Positions 1-10,295 of a stretch of 64,000 bases of DNA are shown here, piece by piece; the first letter of the stretch is position 1; each line of letters begins with the position of its first letter. The position numbers and the translations under genes are program-made. This stretch comes from Dehalococcoides mccartyi (GTDB lineage: Bacteria > Chloroflexota > Dehalococcoidia > GIF9 > DYGU01). The notes under the pieces are model-generated. The model ran no database searches and was not told the DNA's origin. It saw nothing but the letters and a program-made list of their open reading frames with translations. The DNA lies in the NCBI GenBank assembly GCA_020724525.1, contig DYGU01000005.1, forward strand, positions 36,529-100,528, read 5' to 3'.

Positions 1-28
1 GCTGTGAAGAATGTGCCAATGCTATAAC

Positions 29-253
29 TTAATGGCGCAATCGGGCAGTATGGGCTGCCCCACTAAAGATAGGCTCGTTTAGGTATACATCACCATTTCT
101 GATTTTGATATTGTAGCCGCAGTCGGGGTTGGTGCACACCCAGGCTTTATAATGAATTGCCGCCCCTTGACTACCAAAGTCAGATAGCGGTACCAGGTCA
201 CCAGCCCGGCACTTTTGGCATTTGGGAAACAGGAAATTTTCCACGGTTTCCAC
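29..253 (-). CDS. small zinc-ribbon-like hypothetical protein
   Basis: 74 aa ORF with CxxC...CxxxxC pattern (CQKCRAGDLVPL...CTNPDCGY). Confidence 0.5.
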   Translation of the reverse strand: METVENFLFPKCQKCRAGDLVPLSDFGSQGAAIHYKAWVCTNPDCGYNIKIRNGDVYLNEPIFSGAAHTARLRH

Positions 254-317
254 CTCCGATCAAGATTGGCATAGTATACACCAACAAAACACGGCTGGCA
301 AGCTTCTAAAAGTTTTG

Positions 318-947
318 TCAGGAGCTTTCTGCCTTCGTTGATTGCCTGAACGCTATCCAAGCTAACCGAGTATAAACCGCCCCTGCCGGGAAAAGCTGGC
401 TCCACATCAAGCTAATACTATCTACCTCTATCTCATATTTAGCTGTAAAAGGTGTCTTTTGTAGCAGCTCACCAAAACTTTGTCTGTCTCGTGGTAAAGC
501 ATTTTCACGCAAGCGAGCCAAAGTCAAATGCGGGCTAAAAGGTCGCTGTTCCGGGCTAAAGCCCTGGGGGATAAGAGCCTTATCAATAAGCTGCTGAAGA
601 CTAATTAGTTTCTCTGTTTGCCCTCCTACACCAACCCACAAGACCCTCGGCCGTTTCAGATTGGGAAAAGCCCCTAAACCTGAAATTTCCAGCCGAAAAG
701 CCGAAAACTCTGCGGCGACTCTTTCTAAGGCTCCTACTATGCCAGATATTTTCGTCGTAGATACATTGCCCAGAAACTTTAAAGTAAGATGGATGCCTTC
801 AGGAGCTACCCACTTAACAGCAGTATGTCCGGCAAGCTTAAGCTCCTTTTGCAAAGTCGCTAAACCCTCCTTGACCGCCTGAGGTAATTCGACAGCGATA
901 AAGGAGCGGACTTGCTCTTTATCGGCGGAATAATAATCTTTGGGCAT
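318..947 (-). CDS. thpR: RNA 2',3'-cyclic phosphodiesterase (2H family)
   Basis: Two HxTL motifs (HLTLKFLG, HLTLARLR); start RSFIAVELP typical of the family. Confidence 0.9.
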   Translation of the reverse strand: MPKDYYSADKEQVRSFIAVELPQAVKEGLATLQKELKLAGHTAVKWVAPEGIHLTLKFLGNVSTTKISGIVGALERVAAEFSAFRLEISGLGAFPNLKRPRVLWVGVGGQTEKLISLQQLIDKALIPQGFSPEQRPFSPHLTLARLRENALPRDRQSFGELLQKTPFTAKYEIEVDSISLMWSQLFPAGAVYTRLAWIAFRQSTKAESS

Positions 948-1045
948 TGGCTGCTGGCATTATAAATTACCGGGATTATTATTCTCAACAAGATTAGCCC
1001 TCGGGCATTATAGACTCAAATAGCCTGACCCTTTATAATTAAGTT

Positions 1046-1870
1046 ATGTTTGTAGGAGGACCATCAATAAGCGAACTGCAAAAGATAGTCAGGAAACTGC
1101 GCCGCCATGTAATTACAATGACAGCTATAGCAGGAAGTGGTCACCCGGGAGGTTCCCTGTCTGCCGCTGATATCATTACTGCCCTCTACTTCACAGTCCT
1201 ACGCCATGACCCCAAAAACCCTGACTGGCAGGACAGAGACCGCTTTGTCTTAAGTAAAGGTCATGCGGCTCCAATTCTTTATGCTGCCTTAGCCGAGTGT
1301 GATTATTTCCCAGTAGAGGAATTACTTACCTTGAGAAAGCTGGATAGTCGTCTTCAAGGGCATCCAGACCGGACTCTTACCCCGGGTGTAGAGATGTCAT
1401 CGGGTGCCCTGGGACAAGGCTTATCTTTTGGCATTGGCATTGCCTTAGCCGGAAAGCTTGACTCCAGAGATTACCGGGTATATGTTTTCCTTGGGGATGG
1501 GGAATGCGATGAGGGGCAAGTCTGGGAAGCAGCTATGGCAGCAGCCCATTTTAAAGTAGATAACCTGGTAGCTATAGTCGACCGCAACCAGCAACAACTT
1601 GATGGTTACTGCTACGACATAATGAATTTGGAGCCCTTAGCCGCTAAGTGGCGTGCTTTTGGCTGGGAAGTCTTAGAAATAGATGGGCATGACTTTCAGC
1701 AAATTCTAAAGGCTTTTGAAAAAGCTCAAGAGGTTAAAGGTAAACCTACCGTCATCATTGCTCATACCATTAAAGGTAAGGGGGTCAGCTTTATGGAAAA
1801 CAATATAGAATTTCATGGCAAAGCCCCAACTCCTGAGGAAGCTGAAAAAGCCTTAAAGGAATTAGAGTAA
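1046..1870 (+). CDS. transketolase, N-terminal subunit
   Basis: TPP-binding GDGECDEGQVWEAAMAAAH; GHPGGSLSAADI. Confidence 0.95.
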   Translation: MFVGGPSISELQKIVRKLRRHVITMTAIAGSGHPGGSLSAADIITALYFTVLRHDPKNPDWQDRDRFVLSKGHAAPILYAALAECDYFPVEELLTLRKLDSRLQGHPDRTLTPGVEMSSGALGQGLSFGIGIALAGKLDSRDYRVYVFLGDGECDEGQVWEAAMAAAHFKVDNLVAIVDRNQQQLDGYCYDIMNLEPLAAKWRAFGWEVLEIDGHDFQQILKAFEKAQEVKGKPTVIIAHTIKGKGVSFMENNIEFHGKAPTPEEAEKALKELE

Positions 1871-1873
1871 ATA

Positions 1874-2821
1874 ATGGTTACTGAGGTCTCGACCCGCGAA
1901 GCCTACGGTAAAGTATTGGTAGAATTAGGCAAGACCAACCCCAACATTGTAGTCCTTGACGCCGACCTCTCCCACTCGACCATGACTCGTCTCTTTGCTG
2001 AAACATTCCCGGAGCGTTTTTTCAACTGTGGCTTAGCTGAACAAAATATGATAGGCATTTCTGCCGGATTAGCTGCCTCAGGAAAGACTGTCTTTGCCAG
2101 TACCTTTGCCGTCTTTGCTTCCTGTCGTTGTTTCGACCAGCTCCGGATGTGTCTTTCCCAGCCAAAACTGAATGTTAAAATTGTAGCTACCCATGGTGGT
2201 ATCACTGTTGGTGAAGACGGTTTCTCTCACCACTCTATTGAAGACTTAGCTCTCTTCTGCTCCCTGCCTGGTTTTACCGTTGTTGTTCCTGCCGATGCTA
2301 TTGAGACTAAAGAAGCAGTGAAGATAGCTGCTGGTACATACGGACCTTTCTATATCCGCCTCAGCCGCCCCAGAACACCTTTAGTTTATGATGAAAACTA
2401 CACTTTCACTTTGGGCAAAGCCGTGACTATGAGACCGGGTAAAGATGCCACTATTATTGCGATAGGCATCATGGTAGCTAAAGCCCTGCAAGCAGCTCAG
2501 GCATTAGCTGCTGAGGGCATTGACTGTTGTGTTATTAATATGCCAACCCTAAAACCATTGGATGAGGAAGCTATTATAAAAGCTGCCTCGGAGACCGGAG
2601 CTATTATAGTTGCTGAAGAACACCTGAAGCATGGCGGCTTAGGTAGTCGAGTAGCTCGGGTAGTTGCTCGAGAAAAACCAGTGCCGATGGCTTTCCTCGG
2701 CATCAAAGATGCCTATGCCAAATCAGGTAAACCTGAGGAATTATTGCAAAGACATGGGCTAACCGTTAAAGACATTAGACAGGCAGTAAAATCGCTAATC
2801 CCGAAAAAAGTTTTTAGATAG
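1874..2821 (+). CDS. transketolase, C-terminal subunit
   Basis: Pyrimidine-binding domain RFFNCGLAEQNMIGISAGLA; directly follows the N-terminal subunit. Confidence 0.95.
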   Translation: MVTEVSTREAYGKVLVELGKTNPNIVVLDADLSHSTMTRLFAETFPERFFNCGLAEQNMIGISAGLAASGKTVFASTFAVFASCRCFDQLRMCLSQPKLNVKIVATHGGITVGEDGFSHHSIEDLALFCSLPGFTVVVPADAIETKEAVKIAAGTYGPFYIRLSRPRTPLVYDENYTFTLGKAVTMRPGKDATIIAIGIMVAKALQAAQALAAEGIDCCVINMPTLKPLDEEAIIKAASETGAIIVAEEHLKHGGLGSRVARVVAREKPVPMAFLGIKDAYAKSGKPEELLQRHGLTVKDIRQAVKSLIPKKVFR

Positions 2822-2827
2822 GAGGCT

Positions 2828-3094
2828 CTATTTATCCTCAAACCCCCGGTCACAGAGATAATCAACAGCATCCTGAATAGTAACAATCTTTCCAGCATCC
2901 TCATCGGGTATTTCTAACTTCGTTTCCGGAGTGCTAAATTCTTCTTCTATTGCCATAATAAGCTCAACAAGGTCTAAGGAATCGGCATTAAGGTCGTCAA
3001 CAAAAGACGCCGAAGGGATAACCTGTTCCTCACTAACACCTAATTGGTCTATAATTATCTTTTTTAACCGCTCGAAAATAATTGCCACCTTCAC
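2828..3094 (-). CDS. acpP: acyl carrier protein
   Basis: [20 protein letters not shown] phosphopantetheine site DSLD. Confidence 0.95.
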   Translation of the reverse strand: MKVAIIFERLKKIIIDQLGVSEEQVIPSASFVDDLNADSLDLVELIMAIEEEFSTPETKLEIPDEDAGKIVTIQDAVDYLCDRGFEDK

Positions 3095-3525
3095 TCCTTT
3101 CTCTCAGATTTTTCTTTTTGCTTAGCAAGAGTAGTTACTACTGAACCTAAGACGCCATTAACAAACTTCGGTGAAGCCTCACTACCAAAAGTCTTAGCTA
3201 ATTCTACAGCTTCGTTAATAGCTGCCTTAAATGGGGTTTTATTAAGCATAATTTCAAAAATAGCAATCCGAAGAATATTTCTATCAATGTTAGCTAATTG
3301 CTCCACCGGAAAAGCCGGGGCAAATAGTCGAATTGTACTATCCAGTTTATCCTTGTTGTCAAGGATACCTCTAATCAGTTCCGAGGCAAAATCAACCGCT
3401 TTAGACGGTACATTCTTTTCAGAAGCAAGACGAGTCAAAATTTCTTCCAGCTCGTGCTCGGTACAGTCAAATTCATAAAGCACTCGCAGGGCAGCAATTC
3501 TTCCCTTTCGCCGGATACCAGTCAT
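3091..3525 (-). CDS. nusB: transcription antitermination factor NusB
   Basis: [12 protein letters not shown]...[25 protein letters not shown]. Confidence 0.95.
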   Translation of the reverse strand: MTGIRRKGRIAALRVLYEFDCTEHELEEILTRLASEKNVPSKAVDFASELIRGILDNKDKLDSTIRLFAPAFPVEQLANIDRNILRIAIFEIMLNKTPFKAAINEAVELAKTFGSEASPKFVNGVLGSVVTTLAKQKEKSERKE

Positions 3526-3526
3526 C

Positions 3527-4663
3527 TCAGGAACTATTCCTTAATAAATGAACATTACCTATCCGTACCCTTAATAGTCCAGCAGACCGAGCTGCTTCAA
3601 GACACTCTTCAGCTTGGCGGAAAGATGTAGTTGGTAAATCAGTCATCAAGAAATCAGGGTGGAAAGCCAGAAGAGCGTAAGGGATGTTTCGGTCTAAAGA
3701 AGCAATAAAATGGGCAATGCGGAAAACCTCCTCTTTGTCTATATATCCAGGAATAAGCAGGGTACTGGCAACAAGGAAAGGTGGCTGAATGCGTTCTTTC
3801 ACATAATGAACCAGAAGCCGAAAGTTGTCTAAAGTGCGCTCATTACTCACACCACATAGCGCCAAATGCAATCCATTACTCCAGGCTTTGAGGTCAAATT
3901 TGATACAACCACCTGAATTAAAAGAAAGTTCAGCGGCTTGTCTGAGCAAAGCCGGATGCATGGAACCATTGGTCTCCCAGCAAATACGAAGAATACGTCC
4001 TTTGTTCTTTTCCAGAGCCAGGCGAGACACCCGAAGGGCATGAGGTAGTTGAGGTGTCGGGTCGCCACCAAAGTAACAAATGCAAGCCGTCTTCTCATCC
4101 ACGGCATCAGCTAACCTGGAAGCAGTTACCCAGTCTTGATGTCCAGTCCTCAGCCGGTAGTGCCAGTTTTGACAAAAAAGACAATCAAAAGAACAGGCTT
4201 GATAAAACACCGCCAAATTCTTGTAACCGCGTTCTGGTCCGGGACAGTAGGCATAATCAGGATAGCCAGCTCCAGTGCTACCAGGACACACCCAGTCAGC
4301 AACACAGTTGGTTGGCAGGGGGTCATAATACCAGTTCACATTACCTTTTTCTGCCGTGGCACCAATGAGTTTGCCATCCTTAACAGCACGCAAGCCACAA
4401 TAACTCCTTTCCCCCTCAAGGAGTTGACATTCATTAACACATAAATGGCAGGCAATCCCATTACTATTTTTAGGCGGTTGCCCGGGCAAATCAAAAGCTT
4501 TTCTTGTCTGGTAGTGGGCTTCTCTAATAATCATGTCTACTTCCTCACCACCCTGTCTGAGGCAGTCTAAACATAGACCAAGACATCGGGATATGAGAAA
4601 AAACCCCTTCCCACAATGTTTACAGTTAACAATAGTCTTAACATACATACTTCGCTTTAGCAT
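3527..4663 (-). CDS. radical SAM protein (PFL-activase-like), with N-terminal zinc-ribbon-like segment
   Basis: CSFDCLFCQNW (CxxxCxxC); CKHCGKGF...CLDC at N-terminus. Confidence 0.8.
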   Translation of the reverse strand: MLKRSMYVKTIVNCKHCGKGFFLISRCLGLCLDCLRQGGEEVDMIIREAHYQTRKAFDLPGQPPKNSNGIACHLCVNECQLLEGERSYCGLRAVKDGKLIGATAEKGNVNWYYDPLPTNCVADWVCPGSTGAGYPDYAYCPGPERGYKNLAVFYQACSFDCLFCQNWHYRLRTGHQDWVTASRLADAVDEKTACICYFGGDPTPQLPHALRVSRLALEKNKGRILRICWETNGSMHPALLRQAAELSFNSGGCIKFDLKAWSNGLHLALCGVSNERTLDNFRLLVHYVKERIQPPFLVASTLLIPGYIDKEEVFRIAHFIASLDRNIPYALLAFHPDFLMTDLPTTSFRQAEECLEAARSAGLLRVRIGNVHLLRNSS

Positions 4664-4707
4664 CTTTGGGTCTGTCCGGACAACAACTAAAGAATTCCCG
4701 CCAAACT

Positions 4708-5016
4708 TCAGCAGGTAAGATGGAAAGCTGCTGCCACTCTTTGGGAAGGATGAAGTTGATTAAAAGTCAAATAAGCCTTATCTGTTGTCTCAACAATAAC
4801 CTTTATTCCCCGTTCCTCCATATACCATTTTAGCTCAGGGGGTACTCTAAGTCCTCCACGACTCCCGGTACCAATTATCAATACCTCCACTCCCTCACGG
4901 AGCACTTCTACCAAGTCTTCAATACACAACTTATGACCCATCTTTTTCCACCAACCACTTCTGACTCCATCCGGGAAAATAATCACATCTGAAGTATACT
5001 TCTTACCATTAATCAT
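4708..5016 (-). CDS. Mth938-like (DUF498) domain protein; the real start may lie upstream near 5043
   Basis: YTSDVIIFPDGVRSGWWKKMGH...LIIGTGSRGGLRVPPE...RVAAAFHLTC. Confidence 0.75.
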   Translation of the reverse strand: MINGKKYTSDVIIFPDGVRSGWWKKMGHKLCIEDLVEVLREGVEVLIIGTGSRGGLRVPPELKWYMEERGIKVIVETTDKAYLTFNQLHPSQRVAAAFHLTC

Positions 5017-5045
5017 AATTTCACCAAACCGGTAAGAGTCAATGA

Positions 5046-5987
5046 CTATCCTCGCCAGCTTGCCACCTCCACTACACTTTTGACATTTCCGATATTAAAA
5101 GTCTGGACTCCTGGGCTAATTCGTCGAATCAATCCAGTAAGTACTTCCCCGGGTCCAATTTCAAAAAAGATAGTCACCCCTCTATCAATAATATTTTCTA
5201 TACAACGCTGCCATTGGACACAATGACGAACTTGCCTGACTAATTCTGTCTTTATTGCCTCGACATCAGTAAGCGGTTCGGCAGTGACATTAGCTATGAT
5301 AGGAACTGCTGGTGACTTAAAATTGAACGTAGAGATAGCATCTCTTAACCCCGGTAAAGCTGGTTCCATTAGGGAAGAATGGAAGGCACCACTCACTTTT
5401 AAGGGGATAATCCGGCGAGCACCTTTTAATTGCGCCAACCTTTTAGCCTTAGCTAAGTTATCCTCAGCTCCGCTAATCACGATCTGCCCTAGGGAATTAA
5501 TATTAGAAATTTCAGTCCCGGTGTATAAACAGACATCTTCTATAACTTGCTGATCAAGCCCAATCATAGCAACCATACCACCTGGTTTGCGCCGCCCAGC
5601 TTCATGCATCAAGCGTCCCCTCTCTCGAACTAAGCGAACCCCTTCAGCCAGGCTGAGGACATTAGCTGCTACCAGAGCCGTATATTCGCCCAAACTATGT
5701 CCAGCCACAAAAGTTGGGGGTGGCAAGATCTGTTTACTCGCCTCCTGGGCAGCTCTTAGTAAGGCGATACTCGCTGTTAATACCGCTGGCTGGACATTGA
5801 TAGTTTGGACAAGTTCCTCTTCAGGTCCCTCAAAACATAAACGGGACAGAGGGAAGCCCAATGTTTTATCTGCCTCATCAAAGACCTCCCTGGCTGAGTC
5901 AAAATGGACATAAACATCAAAGCCCATTCCCACTTCTTGAGAACCCTGACCTGGAAAAACATAGGCAACTCTTTCTCGTTCTATCAT
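5046..5987 (-). CDS. fabD: malonyl-CoA:ACP transacylase
   Basis: FPGQGSQ; GHSLGEYTAL; FHSSLMEPA. Confidence 0.95.
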   Translation of the reverse strand: MIERERVAYVFPGQGSQEVGMGFDVYVHFDSAREVFDEADKTLGFPLSRLCFEGPEEELVQTINVQPAVLTASIALLRAAQEASKQILPPPTFVAGHSLGEYTALVAANVLSLAEGVRLVRERGRLMHEAGRRKPGGMVAMIGLDQQVIEDVCLYTGTEISNINSLGQIVISGAEDNLAKAKRLAQLKGARRIIPLKVSGAFHSSLMEPALPGLRDAISTFNFKSPAVPIIANVTAEPLTDVEAIKTELVRQVRHCVQWQRCIENIIDRGVTIFFEIGPGEVLTGLIRRISPGVQTFNIGNVKSVVEVASWRG

Positions 5988-6053
5988 ATCTGCCCTCCGC
6001 TACAATTAGTCATTATTTCAACCAGTATTCTTCTTTAGTCTCAGCAAACAAGA

Positions 6054-6254
6054 CTAACTCGGCTTTTTCTTGGGTTGCTTGATCTCAATAACTTCCCTGC
6101 CGGCATAATTACCACAAGTCGGACAGGCATGATGGGGTAATTTGGGGCTATGACATTGTGGACATGTATCTAAAACTATTGGTTGCAAATGAAGATGACT
6201 GCGCCTTTTCCCCTGGCGGGCTTTAGCATACTTTCTCTTGGGTGGAGGTGACAT
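6054..6254 (-). CDS. rpmF: 50S ribosomal protein L32
   Basis: PPPKRKYAKARQGKRRSH...CPQCHSPKLPHHACPTCG. Confidence 0.93.
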   Translation of the reverse strand: MSPPPKRKYAKARQGKRRSHLHLQPIVLDTCPQCHSPKLPHHACPTCGNYAGREVIEIKQPKKKPS

Positions 6255-6290
6255 CTATTCTTTATCTTCTTTCCTTAAATCCAAGCTTCT

Positions 6291-6818
6291 TTAACTCTGA
6301 CCAGCGCGGTCACGAACTTGTTTGGAACAACTACAAGCCCCTAAGTTCAGATTGTAGCCACAAACAGGGCAAAGCCCAGAACAATCAGACCGACACAATG
6401 GTTTCATGGGTATCGCCAACAGAAGGTATTGACGCAATGCTTCGCTTAAGTCAAGAATATGATTCTCATCAATAGAAAGGTTACCAGATTCATCAGGTAA
6501 AGACAAGGGTAAACCACTAAACACATCTACTGTAGGGAAAAATTCCTCCTCGACATCAAAACTCACCTTAACATCGACAGCACTCAAGCAACGACTACAA
6601 ATCATTTCTATTTGAGTTGTAATAGCTGCCGCAACCAAAACGCCCCCCTGACTGCGAGTCAAAGTTATCTCACCCATCATCGTAGGGGATAGTACCTCTT
6701 CGGTAACTTCCTTTAGCTGATAATGACGACTTGATCCTGTCGCTTCCTTCAATAACTGGGCTACGTTTATGCAAACCGTAAATTCTCTTAAAGCTTTTGC
6801 TTCCTGTTCCATTAACAT
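6291..6818 (-). CDS. DUF177/YceD family protein
   Basis: C-terminal CRSDCSGLCPVCGYNLN; upstream of rpmF. Confidence 0.88.
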   Translation of the reverse strand: MLMEQEAKALREFTVCINVAQLLKEATGSSRHYQLKEVTEEVLSPTMMGEITLTRSQGGVLVAAAITTQIEMICSRCLSAVDVKVSFDVEEEFFPTVDVFSGLPLSLPDESGNLSIDENHILDLSEALRQYLLLAIPMKPLCRSDCSGLCPVCGYNLNLGACSCSKQVRDRAGQS

Positions 6819-6951
6819 CGGCTAACACCAAATCAAAAAGGTCGGCTTATTATATTTTGGGCTATTTCCAATGTCAAGGCACAGCTTTTAGTAGATGTCC
6901 TCTTGACGCATGGGGTATAATAAAAGCTTGTAAAGGAGGAGCTTCAAGGGG

Positions 6952-8130
6952 GTGGCAGGAATTTCGGGAAAGGACAAACTCAAAGCCGAGGTACAAAAAC
7001 AGGTAGAATCTTATCGTCAAGAGCTTATTGAGCTAAGCCTGTGGATTCACAACAATCCTGAAGTTGGCTTCCAAGAAACAAAAGCAGCAGCCTGGCTTTG
7101 TGAATTTCTTGAAAGGAATAATTTCCGTGTAGAAAGAGGTATAAGCAGTTTAGCTACTTCTTTTAGAGGGAATGTAGGAAAGGAGAAACCAGTAATTGCC
7201 CTCCTTGCTGAGTATGATGCTTTACCAAAAATTGGACACGGTTGTGGGCATAATATAATTGCCGCTTCTGCTGTAGGCGCTGCGGTAGCGAGTAAATTTA
7301 TTACTAATAGCTTACCAGGGACAATTCAGGTTTTGGGCACTCCTGGGGAGGAAATACTGGGGGGTAAGATAATTATGATAGAGAAAGGAGCCTTTGGCTC
7401 AGTAGATATAGCGATGCTGGTACATCCGGGAGTGCGTAATATGGTAGATACTCAAGCTTTGGCTTGTATCTCCTTAGAAGTCGAATTTTTTGGCAAAGCA
7501 GCCCATGCTGCTGCCCATCCTGAACAGGGTATTAATGCTTTAGAAGCTATGATATTATCCTTTAATAACCTAAATTCTCTCCGTCAGCATATCAAAGGAG
7601 ATGCTCGTATTCATGGAATTATCACCCATGGTGGTGAAGTAGCTAATATAGTGCCAGCTTACTCTGCTGCCAGATTCTTGGTCCGAGCCCAAGATAACAC
7701 TTACTTAGAAGAATTAAAAGAAAAAGTCTTGAACTGCTTCAATGGTGCTTCTCTGGCTACAGGAACTCGCTTAAAATATACCTGGGGAAAAAATACTTAT
7801 GCTCCGATGAAGACTAATTCAGCCTTAGCTCAGCTCTTTGCTCATAACCTTGAATCCTTAGGACGTAAGATAGAGTCTTTCGAGCCGCGTTTTGGTTTTG
7901 GTAGCACTGATATGGGTAACGTTAGTCAAGTGGTTCCAGCAATTCATCCTTTCATAGCTATTGCTCCTCCCGAGGTATCAACCCACTCACCAGAGTTCAC
8001 CCAAGCAGCTGTTTCTGAGGCTGGAAATAAGGGGCTTTTGGACGCAGCCAAGGCATTGGGTATGAGCGTTGTTGACCTCTTGTATGAACCAGAAATATTG
8101 GTTAAGCTTAAAAGAGAGTTCAGCCAATAA
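6952..8130 (+). CDS. M20 family amidohydrolase (GTG start)
   Basis: LLAEYDALPKIGHGCGHNIIAA; GTPGEEILGGK; HAAAHPEQGINALEA. Confidence 0.92.
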   Translation: MAGISGKDKLKAEVQKQVESYRQELIELSLWIHNNPEVGFQETKAAAWLCEFLERNNFRVERGISSLATSFRGNVGKEKPVIALLAEYDALPKIGHGCGHNIIAASAVGAAVASKFITNSLPGTIQVLGTPGEEILGGKIIMIEKGAFGSVDIAMLVHPGVRNMVDTQALACISLEVEFFGKAAHAAAHPEQGINALEAMILSFNNLNSLRQHIKGDARIHGIITHGGEVANIVPAYSAARFLVRAQDNTYLEELKEKVLNCFNGASLATGTRLKYTWGKNTYAPMKTNSALAQLFAHNLESLGRKIESFEPRFGFGSTDMGNVSQVVPAIHPFIAIAPPEVSTHSPEFTQAAVSEAGNKGLLDAAKALGMSVVDLLYEPEILVKLKREFSQ

Positions 8131-8169
8131 TCTGGAGCCAAAGACCGTGCGCAAATTAAATAAGAAAGG

Positions 8170-9243
8170 ATGGAAACAATGAAAATTGCTGTAGATGCCA
8201 TGGGGGGCGATTACGCACCCACAGAAATAGTGAAGGGAGCTATTGAAGCCGCCCAGGAGGCTAAAACTGAAATTGTCTTAGTAGGTAATAAAATTGTTGT
8301 CCAACCCCTACTCCAAGAGTACTCTCCGGCTAATTCCCAACTCTCCTTGGTGGATGCCCCTGAAGTCATCAGCCCAGAAGAACACCCGACTAAAGCCGTC
8401 AGAACTAAACGTTACTCTTCGATAATGGTTGGCATAAACATGCTTCGACCCGGTGAGGCTTCAGCCTTTGTTTCCGCAGGCAGTACCGGAGCCATTGTTA
8501 CTGCCTCAGCCCTCCTCTTAGGCAAAATAAAGGGGGTCGAGCGACCAGCCATTACCATTCTCCTACCGACTCCGACCAGTTTCTCTCTCCTTCTTGATGT
8601 TGGTGCTAACGTCGACTGCAAACCAGCTTTCTTAGTCAATTTTGCCCAATTAGGCAAAATCTATATGGAAAAAGTCTTCAATATTAAAAATCCCCGGGTT
8701 GGTTTGCTTACTACCGGAGAAGAAAAAATGAAAGGGAACCGTTTATGCCGGGAAAGCCATAAGCTACTTAAAGACAGTAACCTCAATTTTGTAGGTAATA
8801 TAGAAGGCAAAGACATCGCCAGAGGTTTGGTCGATGTGATTGTGACTGATGGTTTTACTGGAAATATGGTACTAAAAGTGATCGAAGGACTTGGTGAAAC
8901 CATCTTCGACTTCTTTGAGCAGATACTTACCAGTGACACTCGCTTCCAAGAGACTGCCCCTCTCTTTAAGCCCGTTTTAGGTGCTTTCGCTAAAAAACTG
9001 GACTACAGCGAGCAAGGGGGAGCACCTTTGTTAGGAGTAAATGGTAACGTTATTATTGCCCATGGTCGTAGCCGGTCTAAAGCCATTAAAAATGCTATTT
9101 ATTTAGCTCATCGAGCTGCTCAGCTTAAAGTAGCTGAGGCGATGGTCAATGGCTTTGCTGAACAAGTCAACACTTCGTTCCCATCAAGAAATAAACTTTC
9201 CCTAAAACCAAACCGCCTTCTAATTACCGAACGACCGGAATAA
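8170..9243 (+). CDS. plsX: phosphate acyltransferase PlsX
   Basis: MKIAVDAMGGDYAP...FVSAGSTGA...DGFTGNMVLK. Confidence 0.95.
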   Translation: METMKIAVDAMGGDYAPTEIVKGAIEAAQEAKTEIVLVGNKIVVQPLLQEYSPANSQLSLVDAPEVISPEEHPTKAVRTKRYSSIMVGINMLRPGEASAFVSAGSTGAIVTASALLLGKIKGVERPAITILLPTPTSFSLLLDVGANVDCKPAFLVNFAQLGKIYMEKVFNIKNPRVGLLTTGEEKMKGNRLCRESHKLLKDSNLNFVGNIEGKDIARGLVDVIVTDGFTGNMVLKVIEGLGETIFDFFEQILTSDTRFQETAPLFKPVLGAFAKKLDYSEQGGAPLLGVNGNVIIAHGRSRSKAIKNAIYLAHRAAQLKVAEAMVNGFAEQVNTSFPSRNKLSLKPNRLLITERPE

Positions 9244-9317
9244 ATAACTTACACACCATATTTATAAGCAACCCCGAAAGTGAAGTTTTAGGGGCGAATC
9301 CGGGGTAAGCTATAGCC

Positions 9318-9336
9318 TTTACCCAAAGTGGGTAAA
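9318..9336 (+). terminator. possible terminator or attenuator hairpin between plsX and trxB
   Basis: TTTACCC-AAAGT-GGGTAAA (7-bp arms) followed by ATCCTTTTC. Confidence 0.35.
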
Positions 9337-9356
9337 ATCCTTTTCAATAATCGAAA

Positions 9357-10280
9357 ATGAACAAGGAATATCAACTAATTATTATTGGCGGTGGTCCGGC
9401 TGGGCTCACTGCCGGACTCTATAGCTCAAGAGCCGGAATCAAAACTTTGCTCATTGAGAAGGGGGTGATTGGGGGACAAATAGTAAATGTGGAAAGAATT
9501 GAGAACTATCCCGGTTTACCTGAAGGTATTTCTGGTTTTGAATTAACTGAATTTATGCACCGGCAGGCACTAAAATACGGACTGGAAACGCTCATCAATG
9601 AAGTCACCACAATTCAAAACAACGGAAAACACAAAATAGTGGGAACAACCCAAAACAATTTTATTACCAGTGCTATAATTATTGCTGGGGGGTGTCAGCG
9701 CCGCAAATTAAGGATACCCGGAGAGGACAAGTTCACTGGCAGAGGGGTTTCCTACTGTGCTACCTGTGATGGTCCCTTGTTCAGAGATAAGAGGGTGTCC
9801 ATTGTCGGTGGAGGGAATGCCGCCCTTACTGAAGCTCTTAGCTTGACTAAATTTGCTTCGTCGGTGAAAGTCATCCATCGCCGTCACCAACTGCGGGCTA
9901 CCCAAATTCTCCAGAAGAAAGCCTTCAAGGAACCAAAAATAGAATTCATCTGGAATACCATAGTGACTGAGATAGAAGGTAACAGCATGGTGTCGCAGCT
10001 TAAGTTAAAAGAGGTAACAACCGACAAAATATCTACTTTAAAAGTTGCCGGGGTTTTTGTGGCTATTGGTTTAATACCTAATACTAATTATTTAAAGGGA
10101 ATTGTGCCTTTAGATAAAATGGGCTATATTATCACTAATGAGCTTATGGAAACAAGAATTCCTGGTATTTTTGCCGCGGGTGATATCAGGTATAATTCTT
10201 ATAGACAACTGATAACAGCTGCTGGCGATGGTGCCACTGCTGCCCTTTCTGCTGAGAGATTCTTAAAAGAATTAGGTTAA
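9357..10280 (+). CDS. trxB: thioredoxin reductase
   Basis: GGGPAGLTAGLYSSRAG; CATC redox motif; ATNETRIPGIFAAGD-like motif. Confidence 0.93.
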   Translation: MNKEYQLIIIGGGPAGLTAGLYSSRAGIKTLLIEKGVIGGQIVNVERIENYPGLPEGISGFELTEFMHRQALKYGLETLINEVTTIQNNGKHKIVGTTQNNFITSAIIIAGGCQRRKLRIPGEDKFTGRGVSYCATCDGPLFRDKRVSIVGGGNAALTEALSLTKFASSVKVIHRRHQLRATQILQKKAFKEPKIEFIWNTIVTEIEGNSMVSQLKLKEVTTDKISTLKVAGVFVAIGLIPNTNYLKGIVPLDKMGYIITNELMETRIPGIFAAGDIRYNSYRQLITAAGDGATAALSAERFLKELG

Positions 10281-10295
10281 GAAGGATTAAAACGG

